From positions 1 through 64,000 of the forward strand of contig CAMLMH010000008.1 of assembly GCA_946481315.1 (NCBI GenBank): a DNA stretch of 64,000 nucleotides, given 5' to 3'. Position numbers and translations under genes: made by a program. Source of the DNA: an uncultured Bacteriovorax sp. (GTDB taxonomy: Bacteria; Bdellovibrionota; Bacteriovoracia; Bacteriovoracales; Bacteriovoracaceae). This document shows, piece by piece, positions 45,371-54,710 of the stretch (the stretch's first letter is position 1; each line of letters opens with the position of its first letter). The notes under the pieces were generated by a model. It made no database searches, was not told the origin of the DNA, and was given only the letters and a program-made list of their open reading frames with translations.

Positions 45371-46048
45371 ATGAAAGTTGCTATCGTTACCGGTGCTAAT
45401 CGGGGTATGGGAAGGGCCGTCAGTGAAAAACTGGCGGAAAAAAATTATCACGTCATTATGGTGGGCAAAAATAAAGAATCTCTGGAAAAGGAAGTTCAGG
45501 TTCTGACTTCGAAGCAATTATCGGTTGAAGCTTATGCCGTTGATATGCAGGATGAAGAAGGTCTTCAGAATTTCTGCAAATTTGTCGCGGAAAAAATTGG
45601 CAATGTGGATGTCCTGATCAATAACGCCGGTATTTACCTGCAGGAAGATAATCTGGATGTTTTTAAAAAGACATTGGCAGTAAACACAACTGCTCCTTAC
45701 ATCTTGATGAAAGGACTCATTCCTCTGATGCAAAAGAATGGTTTCGGCCGGGTGGTTAATGTCTCCAGCGGGCTGGGATCTTTTGCAGGATGCTCATTAA
45801 GTTGCCCGGCCTATTGTACGTCGAAAGCTGCACTTAATATGCTGACGAAATTATTTTCACAAGCTGTCGTCTCACAAGATATTAAAGTAAATTCCATCTG
45901 CCCGGGTTGGGTCAAAACGGATATGGGCGGAGAAAATGCTCCCCGTACAGTTGAACAGGGAATTGCCGGGATGATTTGGGCCGCAACTTTAGGAAGTGAA
46001 GGCCCCAGTGGTGGTTTCTTTCGCGATGGCGTAGCGATTGACTGGTAA
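45371..46048 (+). CDS. Short-chain dehydrogenase/reductase
   Basis: 225 aa. TGANRGMGRAVSEKL binds NAD(P); NNAGIY, SSGLGSFAG and the catalytic Tyr/Lys in AYCTSKAALN are present. Resembles carbonyl-reductase-type SDRs. Substrate unknown. Co-directional with the peroxiredoxin; convergent with the kinase-like gene with one base between stops. Confidence 0.88.
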   Translation: MKVAIVTGANRGMGRAVSEKLAEKNYHVIMVGKNKESLEKEVQVLTSKQLSVEAYAVDMQDEEGLQNFCKFVAEKIGNVDVLINNAGIYLQEDNLDVFKKTLAVNTTAPYILMKGLIPLMQKNGFGRVVNVSSGLGSFAGCSLSCPAYCTSKAALNMLTKLFSQAVVSQDIKVNSICPGWVKTDMGGENAPRTVEQGIAGMIWAATLGSEGPSGGFFRDGVAIDW

Positions 46049-46049
46049 C

Positions 46050-47072
46050 TCAGAAGGGATATTTTGTTTTTTTAGTCGAGTCTGCTCTGAGTTCAATAGT
46101 AAATCTGGTCATTTTTAAGATAATCTTTTTATGTTTTTTTAAAAGAAGCAAAAATTTTTTATCCAGAAAATTCAGCTTGTCGAAGTTCTTATAAAGAATT
46201 TCCAGGCCCTGGAAATTATCTGCTCCCGGCGGAAACTGCATTTCATTCATCAGAGCTTTTTGCTGGCGTTTAGGTAATCTCCCTAGATGCGAAAGCAAAA
46301 CATGTCCCAGGGAAGAAATGAATTCGTTTTTATCATATGTTGCGTGAGTGCGGTGGAATTGAGTTTCCGTTTTAGTCAGTTGGAATTTTTTATCCAGACA
46401 AAGGCCAAAGTCCGTCAGATAAAAATTTTTTCCGTCTGTTAAAATATTATGCAGATGCAGATCAAAATGAATCATCCCCTTCCTGCGCATAAAGATGATT
46501 GTTTCTGTGATTTCATCAAACATTTCCGGTACGCGGGAAGGATTCTTCACAAAAAGATCGTTAATAACTCCGGGAATGTGTTCCAGAAAAATGACTATTT
46601 CATATCGGGCTTTTTTCCGGGCCAGAGTATACTTATCAATCTGTTTGTTGCTGTTCCAGTAGGCTCTGTATTTTTTTTGACTGGCCTTATCGACTTCAGC
46701 AAAAGGTTCGTCGCGTTTGAGAATGCGAAAATGATACATCAACGGGAAGTGCGAGTTCTCGCCATTTAATACCCAGCTGGTCGTCTTTATGTGAGTTGCT
46801 AATTCTCTCCAGGCCCCGAATCCTGCCGATCCGACACCATAGTTATAATAGAGCGGTAGCCTGTAATGATTCCGGGTTGAAAATGGATTTTTGTATTCCA
46901 GCATTGTCAGGGGGATTCTTTTAACAAATATTTTTTTTCCATCAATTTTAATGAGATGGTTAATGCCCCAACCTCGTCTTGCTTTAGAACGCTTCAGTAA
47001 TTCTTTGATCTGATCATCTCCGAGGAGCGCCAGACGCGGTTGAATGTGAAAGTAAGTGTTAAATCGCTGCAT
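46050..47072 (-). CDS. Protein-kinase-like protein
   Basis: 340 aa. The catalytic loop HFDLHLHNIL (HxDxxxxN) and YLTDFGLCLD (DFG) define the kinase fold, with KIFVKRIPLTMLEYK as the likely ATP-binding lysine. A sugar- or lipid-kinase (Kdo/RIO-like) or a protein kinase is possible; the family is not settled. No membrane segment. Divergent from the quinone-reductase-like gene. Confidence 0.75.
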   Translation of the reverse strand: MQRFNTYFHIQPRLALLGDDQIKELLKRSKARRGWGINHLIKIDGKKIFVKRIPLTMLEYKNPFSTRNHYRLPLYYNYGVGSAGFGAWRELATHIKTTSWVLNGENSHFPLMYHFRILKRDEPFAEVDKASQKKYRAYWNSNKQIDKYTLARKKARYEIVIFLEHIPGVINDLFVKNPSRVPEMFDEITETIIFMRRKGMIHFDLHLHNILTDGKNFYLTDFGLCLDKKFQLTKTETQFHRTHATYDKNEFISSLGHVLLSHLGRLPKRQQKALMNEMQFPPGADNFQGLEILYKNFDKLNFLDKKFLLLLKKHKKIILKMTRFTIELRADSTKKTKYPF

Positions 47073-47135
47073 CGATATACTATAAACCGAGAAACTTTTT
47101 TAGGCAAAGGCCCCTGACTCAGATATGATCTTTAT

Positions 47136-48182
47136 ATGAAAAAAATAATCATTCACAAACCCGGCGACTACAAACAATTAAGGATTGAAGAATGTGCAGA
47201 TCCGAGCATAAACGAAAATGAAGTGTTGATCAAAGTCGCTTACGCTGGTGTTAATTACGCTGACGTCTGCGTGCGCTGGGGAATATATCAGTCGGCTAAG
47301 GATTTTGTCGGCTGGCCGATTACACCTGGTTTTGAAGTTTCAGGTATAGTGATAAAGACCGGATCTGCTGTCACTAAATTTAAAACCGGTGATCTCGTTT
47401 TTGGTGTCACCCGTTTTGGCGGATACGCAACACAAATTGCACTTCCGGAAAAAATGGTTTTCAAACTGCCTGTGAATTTAACACTTGAGCAAGCAGCAGG
47501 TTTTCCCGCTGTCTATCTCACCGCCTACCATGCGCTTTTTCAGAATATCATCATCAGAAAAGGTGCCAAAGTTCTTATTCACTCCTGCGCTGGAGGTGTC
47601 GGTAGTGCGCTTTTAAAATTATGCAGGATCAGTGGCTTTGAAACTGTTGGCGTTGTAGGTTCATCCCACAAAGTTGAATTTGCCAAACAAATGAATGCTG
47701 ATTTTGTCATTGATAAGTCCACTCAGGACTTGTGGAGCGAAGCCCGAAGGCTGGTCCCGGAAGGCTATGATGTGGTTCTGGATGCCAATGGAGCAGAAAC
47801 TTTAAAACAAAGCTTTGAGCATCTCGCTTCGTCGGGGAAACTAATCTGTTATGGCTTTCATACTATGCTTCCCAAAAAAGGCGGCCGTTTGAACTGGCCC
47901 AAACTTATCTGGACCTATCTGAAAACTCCGCGCTTTAATCCGCTCACGATGACCAATCAGAATAAAAGTCTAATCACTTTTAATCTTTCTTATCTTTTTG
48001 ATAAAGAAGACATGTTTCTTGAGGCTATCTCCCACATGACTCAATTGATTGAAGAAGGAAAATTAAGTGGACCTTCTGTCACTCTCTTTGATTTTGATGA
48101 GGTGGGAAAGGCCCATAAGGCCCTAGAGTCGGGTCAGACGACTGGCAAAATCGTTCTAAAGATTCCAGCACACTTTTCTTGA
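47136..48182 (+). CDS. Zinc-free MDR oxidoreductase (quinone reductase/VAT1-like)
   Basis: 348 aa. N-terminal GroES-like fold with VAYAGVNYADVCVRWG, then HSCAGGVGSALLKLCRISG for NADPH, as in synaptic vesicle protein VAT1 and quinone oxidoreductases. No catalytic zinc cysteines. The last codons, ending KIPAHFS and a TGA, are made by a dispersed repeat. Confidence 0.85.
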   Translation: MKKIIIHKPGDYKQLRIEECADPSINENEVLIKVAYAGVNYADVCVRWGIYQSAKDFVGWPITPGFEVSGIVIKTGSAVTKFKTGDLVFGVTRFGGYATQIALPEKMVFKLPVNLTLEQAAGFPAVYLTAYHALFQNIIIRKGAKVLIHSCAGGVGSALLKLCRISGFETVGVVGSSHKVEFAKQMNADFVIDKSTQDLWSEARRLVPEGYDVVLDANGAETLKQSFEHLASSGKLICYGFHTMLPKKGGRLNWPKLIWTYLKTPRFNPLTMTNQNKSLITFNLSYLFDKEDMFLEAISHMTQLIEEGKLSGPSVTLFDFDEVGKAHKALESGQTTGKIVLKIPAHFS

Positions 48183-48215
48183 TGCTTGGTAACAAGAAAA
48201 GTGTGTTGGAACCTA
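48160..48215. repeat. Dispersed repeat, hairpin pair between convergent genes
   Basis: Left arm has ATTCCAGCACACTTTTCTTG, right arm is its inverse with one variant base, separated by about 5-10 bases. The left arm encodes the end of the oxidoreductase and the right arm holds the TAG of the phosphatase gene on the other strand. Fits a bidirectional terminator. Confidence 0.88.
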
Positions 48216-48875
48216 TTGGCAGCGTTTGATAGTTTTCACAGGCTGCAGTTTTTTACAGACTTTTTTATCCAGCTTGCGCATTGATAGTTCGCCGGACTCA
48301 ATCAGACGGGACATTTCCAGGAAAAGCGGCGTGAGCCCTTTTTCAATGGCGCCGGTCACATTTCCTGGTTTGTTGGGATTTCCATCACTATAGCCTCTTA
48401 AACACATCTCTTCGTTAAAGGCCGTTTCCTGATCAAGGCTTTCTTCCAGCATGCGATAAAGTCCGGCCAGTAATCCGGTTCTGTCTTCACCGACCGTACA
48501 ATGAAAGAAAACGCTGCCACCATTTAATTTTACTTTTTTAATGATGCTAAGAGCTTCAATGACCTGTTCACAGGCCATTTGTAAGGATGGAATGTCTTTC
48601 CAGTGAAATGGAATATGATGACCATTGATTCCCAGCTCTTCAAGATCAGCCAGTTCTTTAGGTACTTCACCTTTGGTATCATTTTTAAAGATGATCACAT
48701 CAGTAATATTTAGTTCACTGAGTTCGCTCACTTTTCTACCAGGCTGAGATCCGCGGAAAATGACTTCTTCTGCATCTACAGCAGAAAAGTTCGGAATGCT
48801 TACTTCTGCCGAAGTTGTGAAAACCGGCAGTAGCACAGACATGAACAGCAGACAAAGACCATTTTTCGTTTTCAT
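48213..48875 (-). CDS. Exported dual-specificity-like phosphatase
   Basis: 220 aa from the ATG at 48875 with AGGAGA upstream; signal peptide MKTKNGLCLLFMSVLLPVFT. The P-loop FFHCTVGEDRTGLLAG is the HCx5R motif of cysteine phosphatases. VIFRGSQPG and HIPFHWKDIPS match the DSP family that includes bacterial MptpB/PRL-like and inositol-phosphate phosphatases. Probably acts in the periplasm or outside the cell. Confidence 0.85.
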   Translation of the reverse strand: MKTKNGLCLLFMSVLLPVFTTSAEVSIPNFSAVDAEEVIFRGSQPGRKVSELSELNITDVIIFKNDTKGEVPKELADLEELGINGHHIPFHWKDIPSLQMACEQVIEALSIIKKVKLNGGSVFFHCTVGEDRTGLLAGLYRMLEESLDQETAFNEEMCLRGYSDGNPNKPGNVTGAIEKGLTPLFLEMSRLIESGELSMRKLDKKVCKKLQPVKTIKRCQ

Positions 48876-49150
48876 CGAGACTCTCCTGAAAATCAAGCTG
48901 AGCCCTTATAGCAGAGTAAAACGCCAAACTTAATTATATTAAAACTATATTTTGTATATAAATAATAGATAGATACTCTTCTTCAATAATCAGGTTCATT
49001 CTGACTTCAAAGAGTGCATTTTTACCTGAAGAAAAAGTTCTGCTCATCAGCCTTCAGGCCCACTTTTTGATAGATGGGGTTTCAGTAGGTCGTCTCCCTC
49101 TGGCATCCGGCTTGCTAACTTAACAGGATAAAACCTATGAGGACATATCG

Positions 49151-49600
49151 ATGAAAAAAGTCAGGAGCATTATGACCTTAAACCCTGCTTGTTGTACGGT
49201 GGAAACAAAACTGGCCGACGTTGCCATTTTGATGATCGACAATAACTGCGGTGAAATTCCCGTTGTCAATAATCACGAAGAAAAAAAGCTAGTGGGTGTG
49301 ATTTCTGATCGCAGTATCTGTTACAAGGCCGTGGCCCGCAGGATGAATCCTGCCGTTATGAGTGCCAAAGACTGCATGGTCTCTCCTGCAATTACAATTG
49401 GTCTGGATACGAGTCTGGAAGACTGTTACCAGTATATGGAAAAACATTCTCTGCAAAGAATAACCGTTATCGATGACAAAGGGTGCTGTTGCGGAATGGT
49501 TTCATTCACTGACCTCATCAAAGAAATTAACGATCAGCTTCCGAGACAGCAAAGTCTGGCGGATCTCATTGAGATGTTAGCTAAAACCCGTGCAAACTGA
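49151..49600 (+). CDS. CBS-pair domain protein
   Basis: 149 aa. Two CBS repeats (MTLNPACCTVETKLADVA ... VGVISDRSICY and ALTIGLDT-like ITIGLDTSLEDCYQYM ... GMVSFTDLIKEI). Binds adenosyl nucleotides as a regulatory module. No enzyme domain attached. The promoter region upstream (48876-49150) is strongly AT-rich near 48930-48970. Partner unknown. Confidence 0.85.
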   Translation: MKKVRSIMTLNPACCTVETKLADVAILMIDNNCGEIPVVNNHEEKKLVGVISDRSICYKAVARRMNPAVMSAKDCMVSPAITIGLDTSLEDCYQYMEKHSLQRITVIDDKGCCCGMVSFTDLIKEINDQLPRQQSLADLIEMLAKTRAN

Positions 49601-49668
49601 TCATTTCCGTGGCGCTTTTTAAGGCCAAATAAGGTATAGTTTCCCTGTTTGTTCATTCGATAGGGGCT

Positions 49669-50577
49669 ATTATCAAATTCCTGTTTTTCTTACTCATCCC
49701 TTTTAATCTATTGGCAGCAACCGCTGTTAAAGATGCCGCTCATCCTTTTTATCTGCTTGAAAAAGGCAAGACATCTTTGTCTTTACTGACAGGACATTAT
49801 TTTGAAGAAGAAGAATATGAGAAGGGCGGAATTGTTCAGGATCTTTTTGAAAAAGAGAATATGAATTATCGCCTGGAAAGTCTTTTAGGTCTTGAAGGAA
49901 AAAGACAAATCGGTATGAACACAGAATGGGAATCTCATGGCGAACTCTCAAAAGTTTATTCCCCTACCCTCAATATACCTGCACAAAAAAATAAATACAG
50001 TGGATTTCATTTCTATGAATTTTTTCTGCAGGAGCATTTGACTACTAAAAATCCAAAAAACAAACTTGCCTTTGAACTGGCATTAAAAGGATCTTCTATA
50101 AAAGGAAATGAATCCCGAAGTTCCTATGCCGGTCATGATATCGCTTTGGCATATCATTATTCTCACGATCATGATGAATGGCGGGTCTATGGAAAAATTC
50201 GAGCAGAAATTATCGGTGATAAAAATGTTGTGAAAAGTAACGGCGAACGTGAAGTCATCAATGCTTATTCTCTTTTTGGCAATAAACTCGGGCTGCAATG
50301 GATGGACGATATATTTTGGGCAGATCTCAGCGCCCTATTCTATCTGACCACAGATTACAACTCCAGTAGTCCAAGCTATACCCGCCTGACAGATAAAGGT
50401 TTTGTTATTGGAGGCAGAATTCTGTTAGGACATAAACTATCATCTGATTCTTTTTTGACACTGGAACATGTTCGGCAAAGCTCTTCTTTTAACGTCATCA
50501 CTGAATCAACCACAGAAGGAACAGAATTTGAAATTGAAAGTGAGCTGACGAGACTGGGTGTGAAATGGTATTTCTAA
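49669..50577 (+). CDS. Outer-membrane beta-barrel-like protein with non-AUG start
   Basis: About 302 aa if translation starts at ATT 49669 (or ATC 49672). No ATG, GTG or TTG lies before a TTG at 49711, yet IIKFLFFLLIPFNLLAAT encoded just before it is a signal peptide and AGGGG precedes ATT/ATC. Starting at 49711 would remove the signal. The mature part alternates hydrophobic and polar residues and ends in GVKWYF with a terminal Phe, as outer-membrane barrels do. The PAP2-phosphatase gene starts within its last codons, suggesting a joint role in the envelope. Confidence 0.6.
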   Translation: MIKFLFFLLIPFNLLAATAVKDAAHPFYLLEKGKTSLSLLTGHYFEEEEYEKGGIVQDLFEKENMNYRLESLLGLEGKRQIGMNTEWESHGELSKVYSPTLNIPAQKNKYSGFHFYEFFLQEHLTTKNPKNKLAFELALKGSSIKGNESRSSYAGHDIALAYHYSHDHDEWRVYGKIRAEIIGDKNVVKSNGEREVINAYSLFGNKLGLQWMDDIFWADLSALFYLTTDYNSSSPSYTRLTDKGFVIGGRILLGHKLSSDSFLTLEHVRQSSSFNVITESTTEGTEFEIESELTRLGVKWYF

Positions 50578-51302
50578 AATCACTTCTGATTTTATTTCTA
50601 GCGACTCATCTCAGTTTTGCCGAAGACTTGAAACCGGAGCAGTTTACATTTAAAGATCCGGGCGCCGATCTGATTAGTCCTTTCACAACTCCTGCCGCCT
50701 GGATTGTCGCTGCCGGATCAGTTACGACGGGCATGATGTACATAACAAGAAAAAATATTAAATACAGAAAAAGAGAAAGCTTCCGAGAAGCACAACCATT
50801 GGGAAATTTTGGTTTTCTTGGCGACTACATTGGTTATGGTTTTTTAAATGTTGCCTACAGCTCATACTTTTTATGGCAGGGAAAAAGCAAAAATGACCCA
50901 CAAGCGATGCGTGCCTTCGAGCATATGCTGAGGGCCTCCAGTTATTCGTTTCTGGTGACCCAGGCGATAAAATATTCTGTGTATGAAAAACGTCCCGGTT
51001 ATCCGGATGATCACCACTCTTTTCCTTCCGGGCACTCTTCCGCTTCATTTGCGTTTGCTTCAGTCGTTGCTGCTCAACATGGATGGATCTGGGGTGGACT
51101 CGCGCATGGACTCGCCACTTTTATTGCCGTTTCTAGGTCTAATGATGATTTTCATTACCTGCATGACATTACTGCCGGAATCACAATTGGTGCTTCGTAT
51201 GCATGGGGTGTCTATTACAATCTGGAAAATGGCAGCCCCTACTGGTTTACTCTCCTGCCGGTTAAAGCTGGCGCCGGTTTTGCTCTCGGCGCCGATTTCT
51301 AA
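50565..51302 (+). CDS. PAP2-type acid phosphatase, exported
   Basis: 245 aa. Signal peptide MVFLKSLLILFLATHLSFAE. Motifs KYSVYEKRP, PSGHSSASFAF and SRSNDDFHYLHD are the three phosphatase signatures. Likely removes phosphate from lipid phosphates or phosphorylated compounds in the periplasm. Start overlaps the end of the barrel gene by 13 bp; convergent with the next gene with 9 bp between. Confidence 0.88.
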   Translation: MVFLKSLLILFLATHLSFAEDLKPEQFTFKDPGADLISPFTTPAAWIVAAGSVTTGMMYITRKNIKYRKRESFREAQPLGNFGFLGDYIGYGFLNVAYSSYFLWQGKSKNDPQAMRAFEHMLRASSYSFLVTQAIKYSVYEKRPGYPDDHHSFPSGHSSASFAFASVVAAQHGWIWGGLAHGLATFIAVSRSNDDFHYLHDITAGITIGASYAWGVYYNLENGSPYWFTLLPVKAGAGFALGADF

Positions 51303-51311
51303 AAAAGAGTT

Positions 51312-52322
51312 CTAGAGGTCAATAGTATAGGGAATGAGTATTCGCTGCTGATCACCGCCACGGGAGACAACTTCCAGCCTTAATTCACCAGTGCCCGCAA
51401 GTGGCATACAGACAGGAGGGAGAATCGCATTGAGCTGATCTTTGCCTGCTTTTTTCAGTGGAACTTTGCGGTTTTGACAGCGAGGGTTTGGAGAATACAA
51501 TGATACTTCCATATCAGACGGGTTCACAGCTTCACTGGCCAGGTTAAGTGTGATGATGTTTTGCACTCTAAAGCGCACGTGATCAGGAAAAGTATAAAGA
51601 ATCTTGTAAGGCGATGTCACTTCAAACTCCAGTGAGTTCTGGGATGAACCATAGTCAGTTGTAGCGGATAATGTATAAATTCCCGGGACAGCAATTATGG
51701 AATCTGGAATTCTTACTTCACAAGCAAACGGATCGCCGCTCGTTTCCGGACATCCTTTGGGAATTTCGGCCAGCGTGTAACCTTCATAACTAAGTTCGCC
51801 GCCTGTAGTGCGCAACTTTCCAATCTGGAACTGGGTATTACCTGCCTGATGATTACGGATAGTAAAACGCAAATTTTTTTTAAAGGCAGTCACGACATTA
51901 TCTCTGATGACAGAACTGCTGGAGGTTGAAAAAAATTTTCCAAGGATGGCCTGGGGTTTAAATTCATAAGGAACTGAACAGGGTTCATTGGCATGGCAGA
52001 CTCTGAATTCTATTCCGGTAGTCGGTACTGGTGAAACTGAAAATCTTCTCCAGTTAGAACTGCGCAGACTGGTTCTGACCGGAGAACTCGTAGGAGTTAC
52101 TGCCTGCCAGGCCTCAGTTGATTTCAGACGAAATTGAAAATCTCCCCAGTCAGTGGATGTCGGCCGGTCAAAAAAACCTACCAGATGAAGTGTGCCGTAA
52201 ATCTGTCCGTTAACTAATTTACCATCCTGAAAAAACCAGTTGTGAACAATGGTGCGAGGGTTTTCTGCAAGCGCGGTCTGGGAAGCAAATATGAGTGCAC
52301 AGAAAGCTGGAAGAAATTTCAT
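51312..52322 (-). CDS. Exported hypothetical protein
   Basis: 336 aa. Signal peptide MKFLPAFCALIFASQTALAE. Composition beta-rich with three cysteine pairs (RVCHANEPC, CPETSGDPFAC, NPRCQNR). No known domain. Immunoglobulin-like or surface-display structure is possible. Divergent from the sigma-28-like promoter region. Confidence 0.7.
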   Translation of the reverse strand: MKFLPAFCALIFASQTALAENPRTIVHNWFFQDGKLVNGQIYGTLHLVGFFDRPTSTDWGDFQFRLKSTEAWQAVTPTSSPVRTSLRSSNWRRFSVSPVPTTGIEFRVCHANEPCSVPYEFKPQAILGKFFSTSSSSVIRDNVVTAFKKNLRFTIRNHQAGNTQFQIGKLRTTGGELSYEGYTLAEIPKGCPETSGDPFACEVRIPDSIIAVPGIYTLSATTDYGSSQNSLEFEVTSPYKILYTFPDHVRFRVQNIITLNLASEAVNPSDMEVSLYSPNPRCQNRKVPLKKAGKDQLNAILPPVCMPLAGTGELRLEVVSRGGDQQRILIPYTIDL

Positions 52323-52465
52323 TTAAATTCTCCGGTTGAAATGAACTGGAGATTAGATTTCATACTAAATTTGTTTTCGCCAGACGCGGAAAGTTCACTT
52401 CATCGCACCCAGCGCTTCGCTATAAAGCCGTTTCCTCCTGTTTAAGGAAGCTTAGGCACGCTACT

Positions 52466-52492
52466 TAAGTAAATCGGTCAGATAACCGATAA
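52466..52492 (+). promoter_or_regulatory. Sigma-28 (FliA)-like promoter
   Basis: TAAG-N15-ACCGATAA compared with TAAA-N15-GCCGATAA. Predicted start about 52499, 29 bases before the ATG of the exported protein. Two mismatches to consensus. Confidence 0.4.
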
Positions 52493-52527
52493 GCCTGTCG
52501 AGATCATTTAAGCATCAGGGGAAAACC

Positions 52528-53295
52528 ATGACATCACGTTGGGCAAAATCATTTTTAGCATGTTCATTAATGACTGCCGGGCCAGTCGTCATGGCCGAAG
52601 AAATAACGGAAAAAGACCGTTTCTGGGACACGAAACTTGAACGCCACGTTTATGTTTGCAGTAAAGAAGGTGAAGTGCTCTCAGTAGGCGAATCGTGCGG
52701 GAAATACTGGGAAAAATTTCCGCGCAAAAGAACTGATCTGATTAAGCAGATAGATACGTACAAAGATCTAAAACGATATGATCCGGTTATGATTGCGGTG
52801 AAGAAAAAAGGTGAAGCTAAATGGGTCCTCGCTGATGTCCAGTGGATGTATGAAGACGGATCAATTTCCACCAGTGAGCGCTACACTAATCCCGGTCCGA
52901 CTCCAGGATCAATGGGAAGAACATTTAATTACCAGTATATTACCCGTCAGGATCCAACTTCGCCTTTTGCCGGCATGAAAGAAGTCTGTGCCAAGGAGGA
53001 TTTTGAAGTTCTCTATGGTCCGGGCCACGATAAAGTTTATAAAATCGAAAAAGGCGAAAAACTCGACGTTAAAGCAGTCTTCAGTAACGGATATATGTCT
53101 GTCTCTTTTCAGGGTTTCATGAAAAACTTTTTTAGTTACGGAATGGATAATAAACTACCAGTTCCGCAGAATAAAGTTGAGGCCTGTGCTGATGAGACTA
53201 TCTTTATTCACGATGCTCCACGGGCACTAAAACCAGTCTCAGATGACGGAGCGGGTTCTCCTCATAGTAGCGGCTCAAAAACGAAGGATAAATAA
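52528..53295 (+). CDS. Exported hypothetical protein
   Basis: 255 aa with a signal peptide ending PVVMAEE. AGGGGA before the ATG. Five cysteines; the C-terminal tail is Ser/Gly/Lys rich. Not recognised. A flagellar-sigma-like promoter upstream would link it to motile or attack-phase expression. Confidence 0.7.
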   Translation: MTSRWAKSFLACSLMTAGPVVMAEEITEKDRFWDTKLERHVYVCSKEGEVLSVGESCGKYWEKFPRKRTDLIKQIDTYKDLKRYDPVMIAVKKKGEAKWVLADVQWMYEDGSISTSERYTNPGPTPGSMGRTFNYQYITRQDPTSPFAGMKEVCAKEDFEVLYGPGHDKVYKIEKGEKLDVKAVFSNGYMSVSFQGFMKNFFSYGMDNKLPVPQNKVEACADETIFIHDAPRALKPVSDDGAGSPHSSGSKTKDK

Positions 53296-53296
53296 C

Positions 53297-53313
53297 TGTC
53301 TAATCTTTTGACA
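53297..53313 (+). promoter_or_regulatory. Dyad TGTCTAATCTTTTGACA
   Basis: Arms TGTC/GACA with N9 core, 77 bases before the zincin gene. TAAGAT at 53356-53361 would place its centre near -63 of the predicted start. Confidence 0.45.
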
Positions 53314-53390
53314 GCTGTATAACTTATCATATTCAAAAGTACTGAATTCGCATGCTAAGATCCGGCAAGTGTTTTGCTTGATCCATCAGC

Positions 53391-54620
53391 ATGAAGATAT
53401 TTAAAAATGCATTTTTTTACGGAATCATCGTATCTATACTGGCCGGATGCGGGGAACCCCAGTCGATTCAGGACGAAAAAAAGATTATAAAAACAGCTTT
53501 GATCGCCAGTACAGGGAAACTCTGGAAGAACAACAGCACTATCATTGTCAGCTTCCTTGATGGAACACCAGAATTTAAAGCTGAAGTTGAAACTTTCGCA
53601 GCGGAATGGACTCGCTATGCCAATCTCAATTTTGCTTTTTACCCGGAATTAAATAAAATTCCGCGCGGGAAGCAGGCAGATATTGTTATTACATTCAATA
53701 CCAACGTCCATACTTCAGCGGTGGGCACTGACTCCCGGCAACGTTCTCCAAATGAAGCCTCAATGAACCTGGGGATCACCCGTGACAAAAATATCAACAC
53801 ACGCAGGTCCATTATATTGCATGAGTTCGGTCATGCAATTGGATTAGAACATGAACATCAGCATAAAGACAGAACACTGTCCTTTGATGAGGAAAAAGCA
53901 ATTACAGCATGTCAGCAGCATATCAATTTCACTGCAGAGATGTGTCGTATGTTTATATTAGAAAAGTTCCCGGCAGGTCAGTATTACTTCTCTCCTTATG
54001 ATCAGACTTCTATCATGCACTATACTTTGCATCCCAGTTTTTATCGTGACGAGCTGGATATGCAGAGTAATTTATCACTGTCACTGACTGACAAACTGGA
54101 GATTGCTAAGCTCTACCCTGGCCGCATGAGCAGCGAAGCCATTATATTGACCCATCAGAATCAGCAGCGCGAATTAAAGGAACTTTCAACTTATAAAAAC
54201 TGCCGTCTGGTCGAATATGCAGCTGAAAAGAAAAGATCAACTGCCCGTGGTGTTGAATTAACAACTATCAAGCATCTTATCATTGAATCTGTAACTCCTG
54301 GTGAGTTTCAGGATGAATCAGTCTGGGAAGATAGGGAAAGTACTGTTATTCGAATGAAAAATTTAGATTACTGTAATCTGAGTGAAAATGAACTTCAGAC
54401 AAGTCGGTTAAAAAAACTGGCCGATAATTATGAAAATAGAATTTTTGGATCCTGCTATATTCCTCTCAATACTGATGGAACTCCGGAAAAATCAAACTGC
54501 CCGGATGGTTTTAATTATCAAATTTTTGACCTGCAGAAGAAAAAATCAGTCGATCGCAGCTGCCATACATCATTTAAAAACGCCTATGATGTAATGAAAA
54601 ATATACCTGTCTGCAAATAA
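53391..54620 (+). CDS. Astacin/matrixin-type zinc metallopeptidase, lipoprotein
   Basis: 409 aa. Lipobox LAGC. The extended zinc motif HEFGHAIGLEHEHQH (HExxHxxGxxH/E) near residue 145 is that of metzincins, and SIMHYT provides the Met-turn. The C-terminal 180 residues hold six or more cysteines. Cell-surface protease, possibly acting on prey or on the cell's own envelope proteins. The palindromic site at 53297 precedes it. Confidence 0.85.
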   Translation: MKIFKNAFFYGIIVSILAGCGEPQSIQDEKKIIKTALIASTGKLWKNNSTIIVSFLDGTPEFKAEVETFAAEWTRYANLNFAFYPELNKIPRGKQADIVITFNTNVHTSAVGTDSRQRSPNEASMNLGITRDKNINTRRSIILHEFGHAIGLEHEHQHKDRTLSFDEEKAITACQQHINFTAEMCRMFILEKFPAGQYYFSPYDQTSIMHYTLHPSFYRDELDMQSNLSLSLTDKLEIAKLYPGRMSSEAIILTHQNQQRELKELSTYKNCRLVEYAAEKKRSTARGVELTTIKHLIIESVTPGEFQDESVWEDRESTVIRMKNLDYCNLSENELQTSRLKKLADNYENRIFGSCYIPLNTDGTPEKSNCPDGFNYQIFDLQKKKSVDRSCHTSFKNAYDVMKNIPVCK

Positions 54621-54710
54621 GAATGAAAGCACTGCGCTTATGCCCTGTCCATGGGCTCTCTGTCGTGATTTTTGTGCAAAAAAAGTGCAATATCAAAACA
54701 GAGGTTTTAC

